DNA of 64,000 bases from Azospirillum sp. TSH58 (GTDB lineage: Bacteria; Pseudomonadota; Alphaproteobacteria; Azospirillales; Azospirillaceae), in the NCBI RefSeq assembly GCF_003119115.1, contig NZ_CP022364.1, positions 2,928,001 through 2,992,000 of the forward strand. Direction: 5' to 3'. Below the pieces are notes generated by a model. It was not told the origin of the DNA. It saw only the letters and a list, made by a program, of their open reading frames with translations, and did no database searches. Both the position numbers and the translations under genes were made by a program. Below are positions 8,904-20,001 of this stretch, one piece after another (position 1 is the first letter of the stretch; every line of letters starts with the position of its first letter).

Positions 8904-9900
8904 GGAAACGACCGGCAAGCCGCTCGGCGAGTTCGGGCGGATCGACCGCTACTTTAGGCCGCTGGCGTCCGGTTTTCCGGGCGCCCGCGGGCTTGCCGAC
9001 GACGCCGCCGTGTTCGGCGTTCCACCGGACCAGGAACTGGTCGTCACCACGGACGCCATGGTGGCGGGCGTCCATTTCTTCCCCGATGACGCGCCCGGCG
9101 ACATCGCCGCGAAGCTGCTGCGCACCAACCTGTCGGACCTCGCCGCCATGGGCGCGGCCCCCTACGCCTACACGCTGGTCACCGCCCTGCCGAAGACGGT
9201 GGGCGAGGACTGGCTGGCCGGCTTCGCCGCCGGTCTGGGCGAGGATCAGGCCCGTTTCGGAATCGCCCTGGCGGGCGGCGACTCGGTCTCGACCTCCGGC
9301 CCGATCACCCTGTCGGTGACCGCCTTCGGTCTGGTGCCGAAGGGCGGGGCGGTGCCGCGCTGGGGCGGGCGCCCCGGCGACCGCGTCTACGTTACCGGCA
9401 CCATCGGCGACGCCGCGCTCGGCCTGCGGATCGCCTATGGAACGTTGGAGGTGGCCGACGACTCGGCGCGCGCCGTGCTGCTGGGGCGCCTGCGGCGGCC
9501 CGATCCGCGGACCACGCTGGGGCCGCGTCTGGTCGGGCTGGCGACCGGCGGACTCGACGTGTCCGACGGTCTGGTCGCGGATCTCGGCCATCTGTGCGAG
9601 GAATCGGGCTGCGCCGCCATTCTGGAGTCGGGGCTGGTGCCTCTCTCGGGGGCCGCGAGGTCGGTGATCGGCGACGATCCGGTGCGTTTCGCCATGGCGC
9701 TGACCGGTGGCGACGATTACGAACTGCTGTTCACCGCCGCGGACCACTCCGCACCGGCGCTCGCCGCCCTGTCGGCGGAGACCGGCGTTGCGATGACGGC
9801 CATTGGCCGTCTCGTGGAGGGACCGGCGGGAGACGTCACGGTGACCGACCCGCATGGGCGGGTTCTGGACCTGCCGACTCGCGGTTGGAACCATTTCTAA
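8881..9900 (+). CDS. thiL: Thiamine-monophosphate kinase
   Basis: A 339-residue ThiL that phosphorylates thiamine monophosphate to thiamine pyrophosphate. The N-terminal GEFGRIDRYF motif, the DDAAVF Mg-binding box and LAGGDSVSTSG are all present. A GTG start at 8881 inside the end of nusB is preferred; there is no ATG close to the conserved N-terminus. The nusB-thiL overlap is a common gene pair. Confidence 0.95.
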   Translation: MTSPKTARETTGKPLGEFGRIDRYFRPLASGFPGARGLADDAAVFGVPPDQELVVTTDAMVAGVHFFPDDAPGDIAAKLLRTNLSDLAAMGAAPYAYTLVTALPKTVGEDWLAGFAAGLGEDQARFGIALAGGDSVSTSGPITLSVTAFGLVPKGGAVPRWGGRPGDRVYVTGTIGDAALGLRIAYGTLEVADDSARAVLLGRLRRPDPRTTLGPRLVGLATGGLDVSDGLVADLGHLCEESGCAAILESGLVPLSGAARSVIGDDPVRFAMALTGGDDYELLFTAADHSAPALAALSAETGVAMTAIGRLVEGPAGDVTVTDPHGRVLDLPTRGWNHF

Positions 9901-9983
9901 ACGCGCCATTATCCCGCGACTCCGCTTAACGCAATCGAAAGCAGGGCGGCGCTAGGCTCGGCCCGTTCCGTTTCCGGGAAAGG

Positions 9984-10448
9984 GTGGGCGTGATCAAGGC
10001 CGTCATATTGCTGGTTTTGGGCCTGCTGCTGCTGGGCGGCGCGGGCTTTGGCGGCTGGATGATCTACAACAAGTATTTCGTCGAGCATGACGAGTCGGCC
10101 CCCAAGAAGGAGGAGCCGCCGCCCAAGCCGCCGACGGGATTCGTCCGCATGGCCCCCCTGGTCGTTCCGGCCATCGGCACGCGCAAGGTCGAGCAGTTCG
10201 TGACCGTGGTCGTCACGCTGGAGGTTGTTCTCGACAAGGTTCCCTATGTCCAGGCCCGCCAGCCGCTCGTCTTCGACCGCTGCCTGTCGGCGCTCTACGC
10301 CGGCGTCGACGACCGGTCGGTGATGACCGGAAACTTGGTCAACATCATTGCCGTAAAAGAAAAACTCGCCGCCGCGGCCGCGAAAGTGGTGGGCGAGGGC
10401 GTGGTGCAAAATGTTCTTGTTCAGGTGGTTACACAGCGCAATTTGTAA
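9984..10448 (+). CDS. FliL-like single-pass membrane protein
   Basis: A 154-residue protein with one N-terminal membrane helix (about residues 5-25), a charged Pro-rich linker (DESAPKKEEPPPKPP) and a C-terminal domain with the beta-alpha pattern of FliL-type flagellar basal-body proteins (VEQFVTVVVTLEVV...). The similarity is weak and no flagellar genes are nearby, so a flagellar role is not supported by context. The GTG starts at 9984 and 9990 are both possible; the latter has better spacing to AAGGG. Confidence 0.6.
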   Translation: MGVIKAVILLVLGLLLLGGAGFGGWMIYNKYFVEHDESAPKKEEPPPKPPTGFVRMAPLVVPAIGTRKVEQFVTVVVTLEVVLDKVPYVQARQPLVFDRCLSALYAGVDDRSVMTGNLVNIIAVKEKLAAAAAKVVGEGVVQNVLVQVVTQRNL

Positions 10449-10653
10449 CCGTTCTTAAAAAATCCTATCCGAAAGTCAGGAGCGCCTCGGCCAAATCGCC
10501 GCGCCTATTCGCACGTGGCGGCTGTTGCATTGTGCCATTCTCTTCGGCATCCTTTTCGTGAACAACTCGCCCGTCATCCACCTTCGTTTGTACGGGTCGT
10601 TTTCACGACAAGGCGGTAATCGGGCCCGAAACCATAAGAATTTGGGGGAACCG

Positions 10654-12756
<2,103 letters not shown>

Positions 12757-12821
12757 CAGGGCATTGATTGGCAGGGCATTGATTGACAGGGGATCGGCTG
12801 ATCCCGAATCGATGCCAAAAG

Positions 12822-12847
12822 AAAAGCCCCGCGGAAGCGGGGCTTTT
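12822..12847. terminator. Rho-independent terminator after hppA/bamE
   Basis: A perfect stem, AAAAGCCCCGC, loop GGAA, then GCGGGGCTTTT. The A-run and T-run flank the stem symmetrically, so it can terminate both hppA (plus) and the convergent bamE gene (minus). Confidence 0.9.
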
Positions 12848-12871
12848 CGTGTCTCTGCAAACCGGTTGGCG

Positions 12872-13339
12872 TCAGCGGCCGGGGCCGCGGTTGCGTGAGT
12901 CCTTGGCGGAGAAGCGCCCGACGTTGCCGAGCATCTGTTCGAGGAAGCTCATCTCGCGCCCGGCGGTCGGGGTGCTGCGGTCGACGATGTCGATCCGCTG
13001 GCCGTCGGTGGCGTCGAGCTGCTTCATCTCCTTCACCACGCCGGCGTCGTCGAAATGGACGACGACGACGCGGCGCTCCATCACGCTCGGCTCGAAGAAG
13101 GCGAGCTTCTCGGTCTTCTGGCCGATGTAGTACCAGACATTCTGGTCGAAGGTTCCCACGGAGGTCGGCGTGCCGAGAATGTCCGCCACATCCTCCCGTC
13201 GCGACTGGCCGGCCTTGATCTCGGCGATGCGGTCGGGGTCCGCCATGTTGCCGCGGGTCGCCACGGTGGGCGAGCACGCGGAGACGGCGAGACCCAGAAA
13301 GGCGAAGGCGCACAGCGCCGAAGGAATCGATCTCGTCAT
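12872..13339 (-). CDS. bamE: Outer membrane assembly lipoprotein BamE (SmpA/OmlA)
   Basis: A 155-residue lipoprotein with signal peptide and lipobox LAVSAC (Cys22). The SmpA/OmlA core follows: a helical IKAGQSRREDVADILGTPTS and a strand pair ending in NVWYYIGQKTEKLAFF. BamE is the small accessory of the beta-barrel assembly complex. The ATG at 13339 is chosen because upstream in-frame codons are antisense to the next gene. It converges with hppA and diverges from the chaperone gene at 13469. Confidence 0.92.
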   Translation of the reverse strand: MTRSIPSALCAFAFLGLAVSACSPTVATRGNMADPDRIAEIKAGQSRREDVADILGTPTSVGTFDQNVWYYIGQKTEKLAFFEPSVMERRVVVVHFDDAGVVKEMKQLDATDGQRIDIVDRSTPTAGREMSFLEQMLGNVGRFSAKDSRNRGPGR

Positions 13340-13468
13340 GGTGCTCAGGCTATGATGGCGCGGGCGGACCGCCGGACCCTTGCGGCAGGCCGGACTCCGC
13401 CCGCAATGCCGGGACAATCGCATCGCGCGGTTTGTCCTGTCAACGAAACTCCGAGCGAGAGAGAAACC

Positions 13469-14020
13469 GTGCTTGACCGCCTGTTCCGGCGCCGGCGTGA
13501 AGCCCGCGCCGTCGCCGATTTCTATCTCACCATCGCGGCGCAGGCCCGACAGCCGGCCTTCTACCGTGACCTTGGCGTTCCCGACACGCTGGACGGGCGC
13601 TTCGACATGGTGGTGCTTCACGTCTTCTTGGTGATGCGCCGCCTGAAGGGGCAGGGGGCCGCCGCGGCGGACCGCTCGCGCCTGCTCTTCGAGGCGATGA
13701 TCGACCATTTCGAGAAGTCGCTGATGGAGCAGGGGGTGGGCGACAGCGGAGTCGGTCGGCGCATCAAGACCATGGCGCGCGGCATCGCCGGCCGGATCGA
13801 GGTCTACGACCGCGCGCTCGCCGACGAGGGTGGTCCGGCCTTGGAGGTCGCGCTCGACAACAACGTCTACGGCACGGCATCGGAGGTGCCGCCGCGCCAA
13901 CTGGCCGTCCTGGCGGCCTATGTCCGGCGCGAGGCCGCCGGGCTGGAGGCGCAGCCTCTGGAGTCGCTGATGGCCGGTGAGGTCCGCTTCGGCCCGCCGC
14001 CCGGCGCCGGGGCGGACTGA
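13469..14020 (+). CDS. Ubiquinol-cytochrome c chaperone (CBP3 family)
   Basis: A 183-residue member of the CBP3/ubiquinol-cytochrome c chaperone family, which assists cytochrome bc1 assembly. Recognisable segments are FYLTIAAQARQPAFYRDLGV, LDGRFDMVVLHVFLVMRRLK and HFEKSLMEQGVGDSGVGRRI. The GTG at 13469 is preferred since it starts directly at the conserved domain. It is divergent from bamE and upstream of yceD, the usual order in this group. Confidence 0.88.
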   Translation: MLDRLFRRRREARAVADFYLTIAAQARQPAFYRDLGVPDTLDGRFDMVVLHVFLVMRRLKGQGAAAADRSRLLFEAMIDHFEKSLMEQGVGDSGVGRRIKTMARGIAGRIEVYDRALADEGGPALEVALDNNVYGTASEVPPRQLAVLAAYVRREAAGLEAQPLESLMAGEVRFGPPPGAGAD

Positions 14021-14151
14021 CCGGGTCCATCGAGTCCCTCCGTCATCCGGACCCGTCAATTGGACTTGCCTTTCCCGGCGTCCGAATTCATCTGACACTG
14101 AGACGAAGGCGCCCGCCGCAGAACGGGCGCTGTGACAAGGAACTGCCAGAC

Positions 14152-14760
14152 ATGCGCAACGCGTCCCCAAACTCCGCCGGCCCCGCGCCGGAATTCTCGC
14201 GCATCGTCCGCGCCGACGCCGTCCATCGCGACGGCGACCTGATCGAGACCATCGAGGCGACGGAGGCCGAGCGCAAGGCGCTGGCCGAGCGGTTTGAACT
14301 GGAGGAAATCGGACGGCTGACCGCCCGGGTCCGCCTGCGCTCCGTGCGCGGCGGCCAGATGGTGCGCGTCGAAGGGGAGGTGGAGGCCGACGTGGTGCAG
14401 ACCTGCGTCATCACGCTGGAACCGGTGCCCGCCCAGGTTTCCGACCGGTTCGGCGCGCTGTACGCGCCGGAGTCGATGGTGACCGGCGAGGACGACGAGA
14501 TCGAGATCGACCCGAACATCGCCGAGGAGGATATTCCGGAGGCCATGACCAATGGGCGTATCGACATCGGTGAGCTGGCCGCCCAGCATTTGTCCCTGGC
14601 GCTCGACCCCTATCCTCATGCAGAAGGCGTGGCGTTCGACGGATACAGCGAAGGCGAAGACGAGGAGGAGGGCCCGGCCCCCGCCGATGATGATGCCGGC
14701 GCCGATCCGGAGAAGCCGAACCCGTTCGCCGCGCTGGAACGTCTGAAACGACAGAATTGA
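14152..14760 (+). CDS. yceD: YceD family (DUF177) protein
   Basis: A 202-residue DUF177/YceD protein, almost always encoded next to rpmF. The conserved VQTCVITLEPVP box and acidic EIEIDPNIAEEDIPE region are present, followed by IDIGELAAQHLSLALDPYP. Plant and bacterial homologues are linked to 23S rRNA processing; the exact role in bacteria is uncertain. The C-terminus is strongly acidic. Confidence 0.92.
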   Translation: MRNASPNSAGPAPEFSRIVRADAVHRDGDLIETIEATEAERKALAERFELEEIGRLTARVRLRSVRGGQMVRVEGEVEADVVQTCVITLEPVPAQVSDRFGALYAPESMVTGEDDEIEIDPNIAEEDIPEAMTNGRIDIGELAAQHLSLALDPYPHAEGVAFDGYSEGEDEEEGPAPADDDAGADPEKPNPFAALERLKRQN

Positions 14761-14816
14761 GGGCGGAACGGGCTTGCCCTTCGGGGGCAATTGCCGTATT
14801 GAATGCCGCTCGCGTC

Positions 14817-14840
14817 AGGCGGCCCCTCTTCGGGCCGCCT
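14817..14840 (+). terminator. Hairpin with short T-run between yceD and rpmF
   Basis: AGGCGGCCC, a 5-base loop, then CGGGCCGCCT followed by TTTT. It looks like an intrinsic terminator or attenuator 25 bases before rpmF, so rpmF would be partly uncoupled from yceD or driven by its own promoter. Confidence 0.65.
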
Positions 14841-14865
14841 TTTACAATGAAGAGAGTTTACGGCC

Positions 14866-15051
14866 ATGGCTGTTCCGAAGAAGAAGACCTCCAAGTCGCG
14901 CCGCAACATGCGTCGCTCGCACCACGCTCTCCCGACCTCGTCCTACGCCGAGTGCTCGAACTGTGGCGAGCTGAAGCGCCCGCACCATGTCTGCGGCTCT
15001 TGCGGTCACTACGACCAGCGCGAAGTGGTTCAGAGCGCTCCGGCGGCCTGA
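14866..15051 (+). CDS. rpmF: Ribosomal protein bL32
   Basis: A 61-residue bL32 of the large ribosomal subunit. It starts [20 protein letters not shown] and has an intact zinc-ribbon: [20 protein letters not shown] with two C-x2-C pairs. Length and position between yceD and plsX are standard. Confidence 0.98.
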   Translation: MAVPKKKTSKSRRNMRRSHHALPTSSYAECSNCGELKRPHHVCGSCGHYDQREVVQSAPAA

Positions 15052-15100
15052 TGGCGGTTTGGTTGGCCGCCCTACGTCCTAGCCAGGGAGCCTGTCCGCG

Positions 15101-16153
15101 GTGAGCCAGCGCCTGACCATTGCCCTTGATGCCATGGGCGGTGACAAAGGACCCGACATGGTGATTGCCGGGGCGGATATCGCCCGCGAGCGTCACCCGC
15201 AGGTGCATTACCTGCTGTTCGGGGACACCGCCCGCATCGAGCCGCTGCTCGCGCAGCGGCCCGCCTTGAGAGCGGTGGCCGAGGTGCGCCACACCCCGGA
15301 CGCCGTGGCCGGCGACGCCAAGCCGTCGGTCGCGCTGCGCGCCGGACGCCAGTCGAGCATGCGTCTCGCCATCGATTCGGTGGCGGGCGGGCAGGCCGCC
15401 TGCGTGGTGTCCGCCGGCAACACCGGCGCGCTCATGGCCATGGCCAAGTTCGTGTTGAAGACGATTCCCGGAATCGACCGTCCGGCGATCGCCTCCTTCT
15501 TCCCGACCCTGCGGGGGGAGAGCGTCATGCTCGACCTCGGCGCCAACACCGAATGCCAGCCCGAGAACCTCGTGCAGTTCGCCGTGATGGGCGCGGTCTT
15601 CGCGCGCACCGCGCTGAACCTGTCCGAGCCGACCATCGGCGTGCTGAACATCGGTTCGGAAGAGGTGAAGGGGAACGAGGTGGTGCGCGCCGCCGCGACC
15701 CGTCTGCGCGAGATGCCGCTGCCGGGGCGTTTCCATGGCTTCGTCGAGGGCAACGACATCGCCACCGGCACGGTGGACGTGATCGTCACCGATGGCTTCA
15801 CCGGCAACGTCGCCCTGAAGACCGCCGAAGGCACGGCGAAGCTCTTCACGGAGTTCCTGCGCCGGACGTTCCAGTCCTCCTGGACGGCGCGTCTCGGCTA
15901 CCTGCTGGCCCGCGGGGCCTTCAAGCGCTTGAAGCAGCGCACCGATCCGCGCCGCTACAACGGCGCCATGTTCCTTGGCCTGCGCGGCGTCTGCGTGAAG
16001 AGCCACGGGGGCACCGACGCCATCGGGTTCGCCAACGCCATCGGTGTGGCCTACAATCTGGCGGCAAACGGTTTCAACGACCGAATCAAGGAAGAGATGC
16101 AGCGTCTCGGCGACGCCAAGCCTCTTCCCGACACGAAGGCGGCGGCGGTCTAA
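15101..16153 (+). CDS. plsX: Phosphate acyltransferase PlsX
   Basis: A 350-residue PlsX making acyl-phosphate from acyl-ACP for phospholipid synthesis. It opens [15 protein letters not shown] and contains [16 protein letters not shown] and the [14 protein letters not shown] motif. A GTG start at 15101 is used. It is tightly followed by fabH (4 bases), the classical rpmF-plsX-fabH cluster. Confidence 0.96.
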   Translation: MSQRLTIALDAMGGDKGPDMVIAGADIARERHPQVHYLLFGDTARIEPLLAQRPALRAVAEVRHTPDAVAGDAKPSVALRAGRQSSMRLAIDSVAGGQAACVVSAGNTGALMAMAKFVLKTIPGIDRPAIASFFPTLRGESVMLDLGANTECQPENLVQFAVMGAVFARTALNLSEPTIGVLNIGSEEVKGNEVVRAAATRLREMPLPGRFHGFVEGNDIATGTVDVIVTDGFTGNVALKTAEGTAKLFTEFLRRTFQSSWTARLGYLLARGAFKRLKQRTDPRRYNGAMFLGLRGVCVKSHGGTDAIGFANAIGVAYNLAANGFNDRIKEEMQRLGDAKPLPDTKAAAV

Positions 16154-16157
16154 CATC

Positions 16158-17129
16158 ATGGTCAAGCGTTCCCGAGTTCTCGGCTGCGGTTCCTATCTCC
16201 CGGCCAACGTCGTCACGAATCGCGACCTCGAAGCCCGTGTGGACACCTCGGACGAGTGGATCGTCCAACGCACCGGCATCAAGTCGCGCCACATCGCTGC
16301 CGACGGGGAACTGACCTCCGACCTCGCCATCGCCGCGGCGGCCCGTGCGCTGGAGCATGCCGGGGTGGACGCCGCCAGCATCGACTGCATCGTGCTGGCG
16401 ACGACGACTCCGGACAACACCTTCCCGGCCACCGCGACCAAGGTGCAGGCGGCTCTGGGAACCAAGGGCTTCGCGCTGGACATCCAGGCGGTGTGCGCCG
16501 GATTCGTCTACGCCATGTCCATCGCCGACAACTTCATCCGCATCGGTCAGGCCAACCGCGCCCTGGTCATCGGCGCGGAGACCTTCTCCCGCCTGCTCGA
16601 CTGGAAGGACCGCACCACCTGCGTCCTGTTCGGCGACGGGGCGGGGGCCGTGGTGATGGAAGGCTACGACGCCGCCGGGACGTCGGCGGACCGCGGCGTG
16701 TTGTCCACCCACCTGCATTCGGACGGCGCCCAGTACGGGCTGCTCTACGTCGATGGCGGTCCTTCGACCACAGGGACGGCGGGGTATGTGCGGATGAACG
16801 GCCAGGACGTGTTCCGCCACGCCGTCAGCAAGCTGTCCTCGGTCGTCGAGGAGGCTCTGGCCGCCAACGGCCTGGAGCCGTCGGCGGTGGACTGGCTGGT
16901 GCCGCATCAGGCCAACCAGCGGATCATCGACGGCATCGCCCGCAAGCTGAAGCTGCCGACCGACAAGGTCGTGCTGACGGTGGACCGCCACGGCAACACC
17001 TCCGCCGCGTCGATCCCGCTGGCGCTGTGCGAGGCGGTGCATGACGGCCGCGTGAAGCGTGGCGACCTGATCCTCATGGAGGCCATCGGTGGCGGCCTGA
17101 CCTGGGGTGCGGCCATGGTGCGCTGGTAG
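16158..17129 (+). CDS. fabH: 3-oxoacyl-ACP synthase III
   Basis: A 323-residue KAS III that condenses acetyl-CoA with malonyl-ACP to start fatty acid synthesis. The catalytic triad is visible: Cys113 in [10 protein letters not shown], His250 in VPHQANQRI and the Asn in [13 protein letters not shown]. The ATG at 16158 follows plsX by four bases, so the genes are cotranscribed. Confidence 0.97.
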   Translation: MVKRSRVLGCGSYLPANVVTNRDLEARVDTSDEWIVQRTGIKSRHIAADGELTSDLAIAAAARALEHAGVDAASIDCIVLATTTPDNTFPATATKVQAALGTKGFALDIQAVCAGFVYAMSIADNFIRIGQANRALVIGAETFSRLLDWKDRTTCVLFGDGAGAVVMEGYDAAGTSADRGVLSTHLHSDGAQYGLLYVDGGPSTTGTAGYVRMNGQDVFRHAVSKLSSVVEEALAANGLEPSAVDWLVPHQANQRIIDGIARKLKLPTDKVVLTVDRHGNTSAASIPLALCEAVHDGRVKRGDLILMEAIGGGLTWGAAMVRW

Positions 17130-17267
17130 GCGGCGCATCCGCCTTGCTTCTCCGGATGGCTGCGTTTGCTGCGCTGCTCACGACGACGCGATCCAAGCTT
17201 TTGAATTGACCGGGTTCTTTCCCCGGATTACGGTTTTTCCCCTATGGTTTCGGGGGGGAAGCGAACC

Positions 17268-17606
17268 ATGTCACAGAACACCGTCACCCGCGCGCAGCTC
17301 AGCGAAGCGGTCTACCAAGAGGTCGGCCTGTCGCGCAACGAATCCGCCGATCTGGTCGAAAGCGTCCTGGAGGAGATCTCCGACGCCCTGGCCCGCGGCG
17401 AGATGGTCAAGATCTCGTCCTTCGGCAGTTTCCAGATCCGACAGAAGGGGCAGCGGGTCGGCCGCAACCCGAAGACCGGCGAAGAGGTGCCGATCCTGCC
17501 CAGGCGTGTCCTGGTCTTTCGGGCGAGCCACGTCCTGAAGAACCGCATCAACGAGGTCGTGGAGGCGGAGGAAGCCGAGGCGCAGCGCGTGAAGGCGGTC
17601 TCCTGA
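17268..17606 (+). CDS. ihfA: Integration host factor alpha subunit
   Basis: A 112-residue HU/IHF family protein. It starts [18 protein letters not shown] and has the beta-arm region [20 protein letters not shown], which matches IhfA rather than HU. IHF bends DNA and is a host factor for many phage integrases, which is relevant because a prophage sits immediately downstream. The ATG at 17268 is preferred to the in-frame start at 17244. The next gene is the usual MerR-like partner. Confidence 0.95.
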   Translation: MSQNTVTRAQLSEAVYQEVGLSRNESADLVESVLEEISDALARGEMVKISSFGSFQIRQKGQRVGRNPKTGEEVPILPRRVLVFRASHVLKNRINEVVEAEEAEAQRVKAVS

Positions 17607-17646
17607 TCCGCCGCACGGAGCGGCCGAAAACAAGGGTTTCCCGGAT

Positions 17647-18180
17647 ATGAAGGCGCGCGGCACCACGAAGTCCGCCACGGCGTTCCGCACGATCAGCGAG
17701 GTGTCGTCCGACCTGGACGTGCCGCAGCATGTGCTGCGTTTCTGGGAAGGCAAGTTCCCGCAGCTCCGCCCGCTCAAGCGCGGTGGAGGGCGGCGCTACT
17801 ACCGCCCGGAGGACGTGGAACTGCTGCGGCAGATTCAGAACCTGCTGTATGGCGAAGGCTACACGATCAAGGGTGTCCAGCGCCTCCTGAAGGACGGGAA
17901 GGTGGACGACGATTCGGGCGTCCGCAGGAGTCTGGAGGACGCGCCGGACGAACCGGATGCTCCCCAGAATGCTTCCGAGGATGCCTCCGCAGATATCTTT
18001 GACCCAGGCCCGGACGAGGCCTCCGTGGCTTTGGCCGCCGTGGAGAATGGCGCTCCGATCGTTGCACTCGACAGCATGTCGGACACCATCCGGCAGGCCA
18101 TCGCCCAGGCCCTCGATGAATTGAGGGAGGCGCGGCTTCTGCTCGCGATGGGGGAGGGGAAAGAAATTCGGGAAGTGTGA
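17647..18180 (+). CDS. MerR-like HTH regulator
   Basis: A 177-residue protein with an N-terminal winged-helix MerR-type domain ([42 protein letters not shown]) and a variable acidic C-terminus. No C-terminal cysteine effector site is seen. It normally follows ihfA in alphaproteobacteria; its target is unknown. The gene ends 85 bases before tRNA-Pro. Confidence 0.9.
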   Translation: MKARGTTKSATAFRTISEVSSDLDVPQHVLRFWEGKFPQLRPLKRGGGRRYYRPEDVELLRQIQNLLYGEGYTIKGVQRLLKDGKVDDDSGVRRSLEDAPDEPDAPQNASEDASADIFDPGPDEASVALAAVENGAPIVALDSMSDTIRQAIAQALDELREARLLLAMGEGKEIREV

Positions 18181-18222
18181 AAAAAAGTGAACTGTAGCGC
18201 TTGCGTTGGACCAAGGTCCCGG

Positions 18223-19629
18223 CTATAGTCCCGCTCCCTTCCAGAACGAAGGGCGGTCCGTCGAACGGAGCGTAGCGCAGCCTGGTAGCGCATCAGACTG
18301 GGGGTCTGGGGGTCGCAGGTTCAAATCCTGTCGCTCCGACCAAGTTCTGGAAGATGAAAAGGCCTCTAAGTCCAACGACTTAGAGGCCTTTTCCATTTCC
18401 GAGTTAGGGGGGCCCGAGACGGCCTCGGTCACGGCTGTGTGGAACTCTTGTGTGGAAGTCGGTTGGGGCGGGCCGTTGACCACCGCCTTCGTGACCCGGA
18501 TCGTCGCGGCTTCGACCGCCGAGCGGGCGGCAGTGTCCGCGACACGCAGGTACCGCCGGGTGGTCTCATAGCTCTTGTGACGGGCGAGCTGCTGAGTCAC
18601 CGCCGCGGGAGCGACGTGAGCCACTGCGGTCACGAACGACGCCTTCGTGTCGTGGAAGCGGTGCTTGACGCCGGCAGCCTTGCAGGCTGTGCGCCATGCA
18701 CGCTTTGGGTTCTTCACCGGCTGGCGCTTGCCCTTCTCGCCGTGCTGGTAGGTGAACAGGTGCTCGACCTTCCACTCCTTCGCTTGGGCGACCAGCCGGG
18801 ACAGAAGTTCGATCGCTTCCGGGTTGGCCGGCACCGCTTCGGCGCGCTTCGCTTTGGTCGATTCGGCATCCAGCCAGACGCAGCGATTCACGAAGTCGAT
18901 CTGCTCCACCATCAGGCTGAAGACCTCCCCCTTTCGGAATCCCATGAGCCGGGCCAGCATGATTCCATCGGCGAGGTGCTGGGGAGCGGCGGTCATGATC
19001 GCCTGGAGGTCGTCATCGGAGACGGGCCGGGGCAGATGCTCGGCCTCGGCCAGCTTGGGCACCTTCGGCATCTCGGGCAGGAGAGGGCGGCCGGCGCCGT
19101 CCTTCAGGCTGTGGGCGATGGCCAGGGCCTCGCGTAGCGTCACGAGGTATCGGTTGATGGTCGAGTCGGCACGTGTCCGCCCGTCTTTCGACGGAGCGTA
19201 ACGGGCGGCCTTCTCTTCCGGGGTGCGGGCCTTGGGACCGCCGCGGTAGATCATCACCGGCTGGGCGCGTGCCCAGGCTATGTACTCCCAGATGCGCTGT
19301 TCAGTGAGGTCGGTGATCGGTGTGTCGGGATCGAAGTATGCTCCCAAATCGGCGACATACACCTGTTTGTTAGGCCAGTCCTTCAGAGCCTTCTTGCGGG
19401 TGGCGTAGGCCATGAACATCTGCGAGACCGTGAATTCGACCGGTGCCGCGGGCACTGGCGCTTCCTTCAACGCCGCCGCCTTGACCAGCGCTTCTATTCG
19501 CTTGGCCTCGGTCTTTGTGGCGGCGTGGGCGCCGGTGTCCGGATCTACGCAATAGCCCGCGTAGCGCTTCCCGCTCACGCGCAGGTCGTAGCGCCAGCGT
19601 TCACGAGAGCTGTCGAAGAAGACGGTCAT
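18223..19629 (-). CDS. int: Tyrosine-type phage integrase
   Basis: A 468-codon frame for a lambda-type integrase. The catalytic residues are recognisable: Arg232 (MGFRKGEV), His326 in HDTK (the family's HxxR box has Lys here), His351 in ARHKSYETT and the nucleophile Tyr360 in RRYLRV. The N-terminal half holds an arm-binding strand region (WRYDLRVSGKRYAG) and a SAM-like core-binding domain. Beyond about residue 410 the frame reads through the terminator hairpin and then antisense through tRNA-Pro, so the last ~50 residues depend on the integrated state. It is the last gene of the leftward early operon. Confidence 0.93.
   Translation of the reverse strand: MTVFFDSSRERWRYDLRVSGKRYAGYCVDPDTGAHAATKTEAKRIEALVKAAALKEAPVPAAPVEFTVSQMFMAYATRKKALKDWPNKQVYVADLGAYFDPDTPITDLTEQRIWEYIAWARAQPVMIYRGGPKARTPEEKAARYAPSKDGRTRADSTINRYLVTLREALAIAHSLKDGAGRPLLPEMPKVPKLAEAEHLPRPVSDDDLQAIMTAAPQHLADGIMLARLMGFRKGEVFSLMVEQIDFVNRCVWLDAESTKAKRAEAVPANPEAIELLSRLVAQAKEWKVEHLFTYQHGEKGKRQPVKNPKRAWRTACKAAGVKHRFHDTKASFVTAVAHVAPAAVTQQLARHKSYETTRRYLRVADTAARSAVEAATIRVTKAVVNGPPQPTSTQEFHTAVTEAVSGPPNSEMEKASKSLDLEAFSSSRTWSERQDLNLRPPDPQSDALPGCATLRSTDRPSFWKGAGL
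18266..18342 (+). tRNA. tRNA-Pro (anticodon GGG), left attachment site of the prophage
   Basis: A complete 77-base tRNA with CCA encoded. The acceptor stem is CGGAGCG/CGCTCCG. The D-arm is GCGC...GCGC, the anticodon loop CUGGGGG carries GGG, and the T-arm GCAGGTTCAAATCCTGT is normal. The integrase gene begins immediately downstream in opposite orientation and even overlaps the tRNA, so the 3' end of this tRNA is the likely attL core. The matching attR copy should lie beyond the right end of the window. Confidence 0.95.
18361..18388. terminator. Bidirectional terminator just inside attL
   Basis: GGCCTCTAAGTC, loop CAAC, GACTTAGAGGCC, flanked by AAAA on the left and TTTT on the right. It would stop transcription from the tRNA side into the phage and the leftward phage operon before the host gene. 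It lies inside the 3' part of the integrase reading frame. Confidence 0.85.
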
Positions 19630-19638
19630 GGCTGTTTC

Positions 19639-20001
19639 TCAACGCGAGATAGGTTTGAAGATGATGCCAAGGGCGGCGAGACCCGCAAGCGACTCTTTGT
19701 GGGCAGCGTCGTTTCTGCGCCTCGGGGCGGTCGGCGGAGCCTTGGCTTTGCGCTCGCCTGCGGTGACGATGGCCCGCCGTTGCTGGTAATCTTGGATCGA
19801 CGACACATAGATGCGGACGCCGCGCTTGCCGAGTCGGTAGCCGAGAAGCTCCCCGGACACCACCAGCTTGCGAATCGTGCTTTCGTCCGCGCCCATGACC
19901 GTGGCGGCCTCGGTCACGGTGACGGCCCGTTCGACGCCAGGCAGAGATGAAGCCAGAGCCGGATCGGCCGCGACTCGGAGATGGGACTGCCGTTCAACCA
20001 A
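19639..20001 (-). CDS. Excisionase-like HTH protein
   Basis: About 120 residues with an excisionase/MerR-type helix-turn-helix: VTVTEAATVMGADESTIRKL followed by a wing (GELLGYRLGKRGVRIYVSSI). The TTG at 20001 is chosen because it is preceded by GGAGG at ideal spacing and overlaps the end of the upstream gene by eight bases. An ATG at 20031 would need a longer overlap. Its position directly upstream of int fits an Xis role. Specific function is inferred from position and fold only. Confidence 0.75.
   Translation of the reverse strand: MVERQSHLRVAADPALASSLPGVERAVTVTEAATVMGADESTIRKLVVSGELLGYRLGKRGVRIYVSSIQDYQQRRAIVTAGERKAKAPPTAPRRRNDAAHKESLAGLAALGIIFKPISR

Noticed and set aside
6069..8918. A 949-codon minus-strand open frame across the riboflavin genes
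   Set aside because: It is antisense to ribE, ribBA, ribH and nusB, all of which are certain. Its composition is Val/Gln/Arg-rich noise, as expected for the complement of GC-rich genes.
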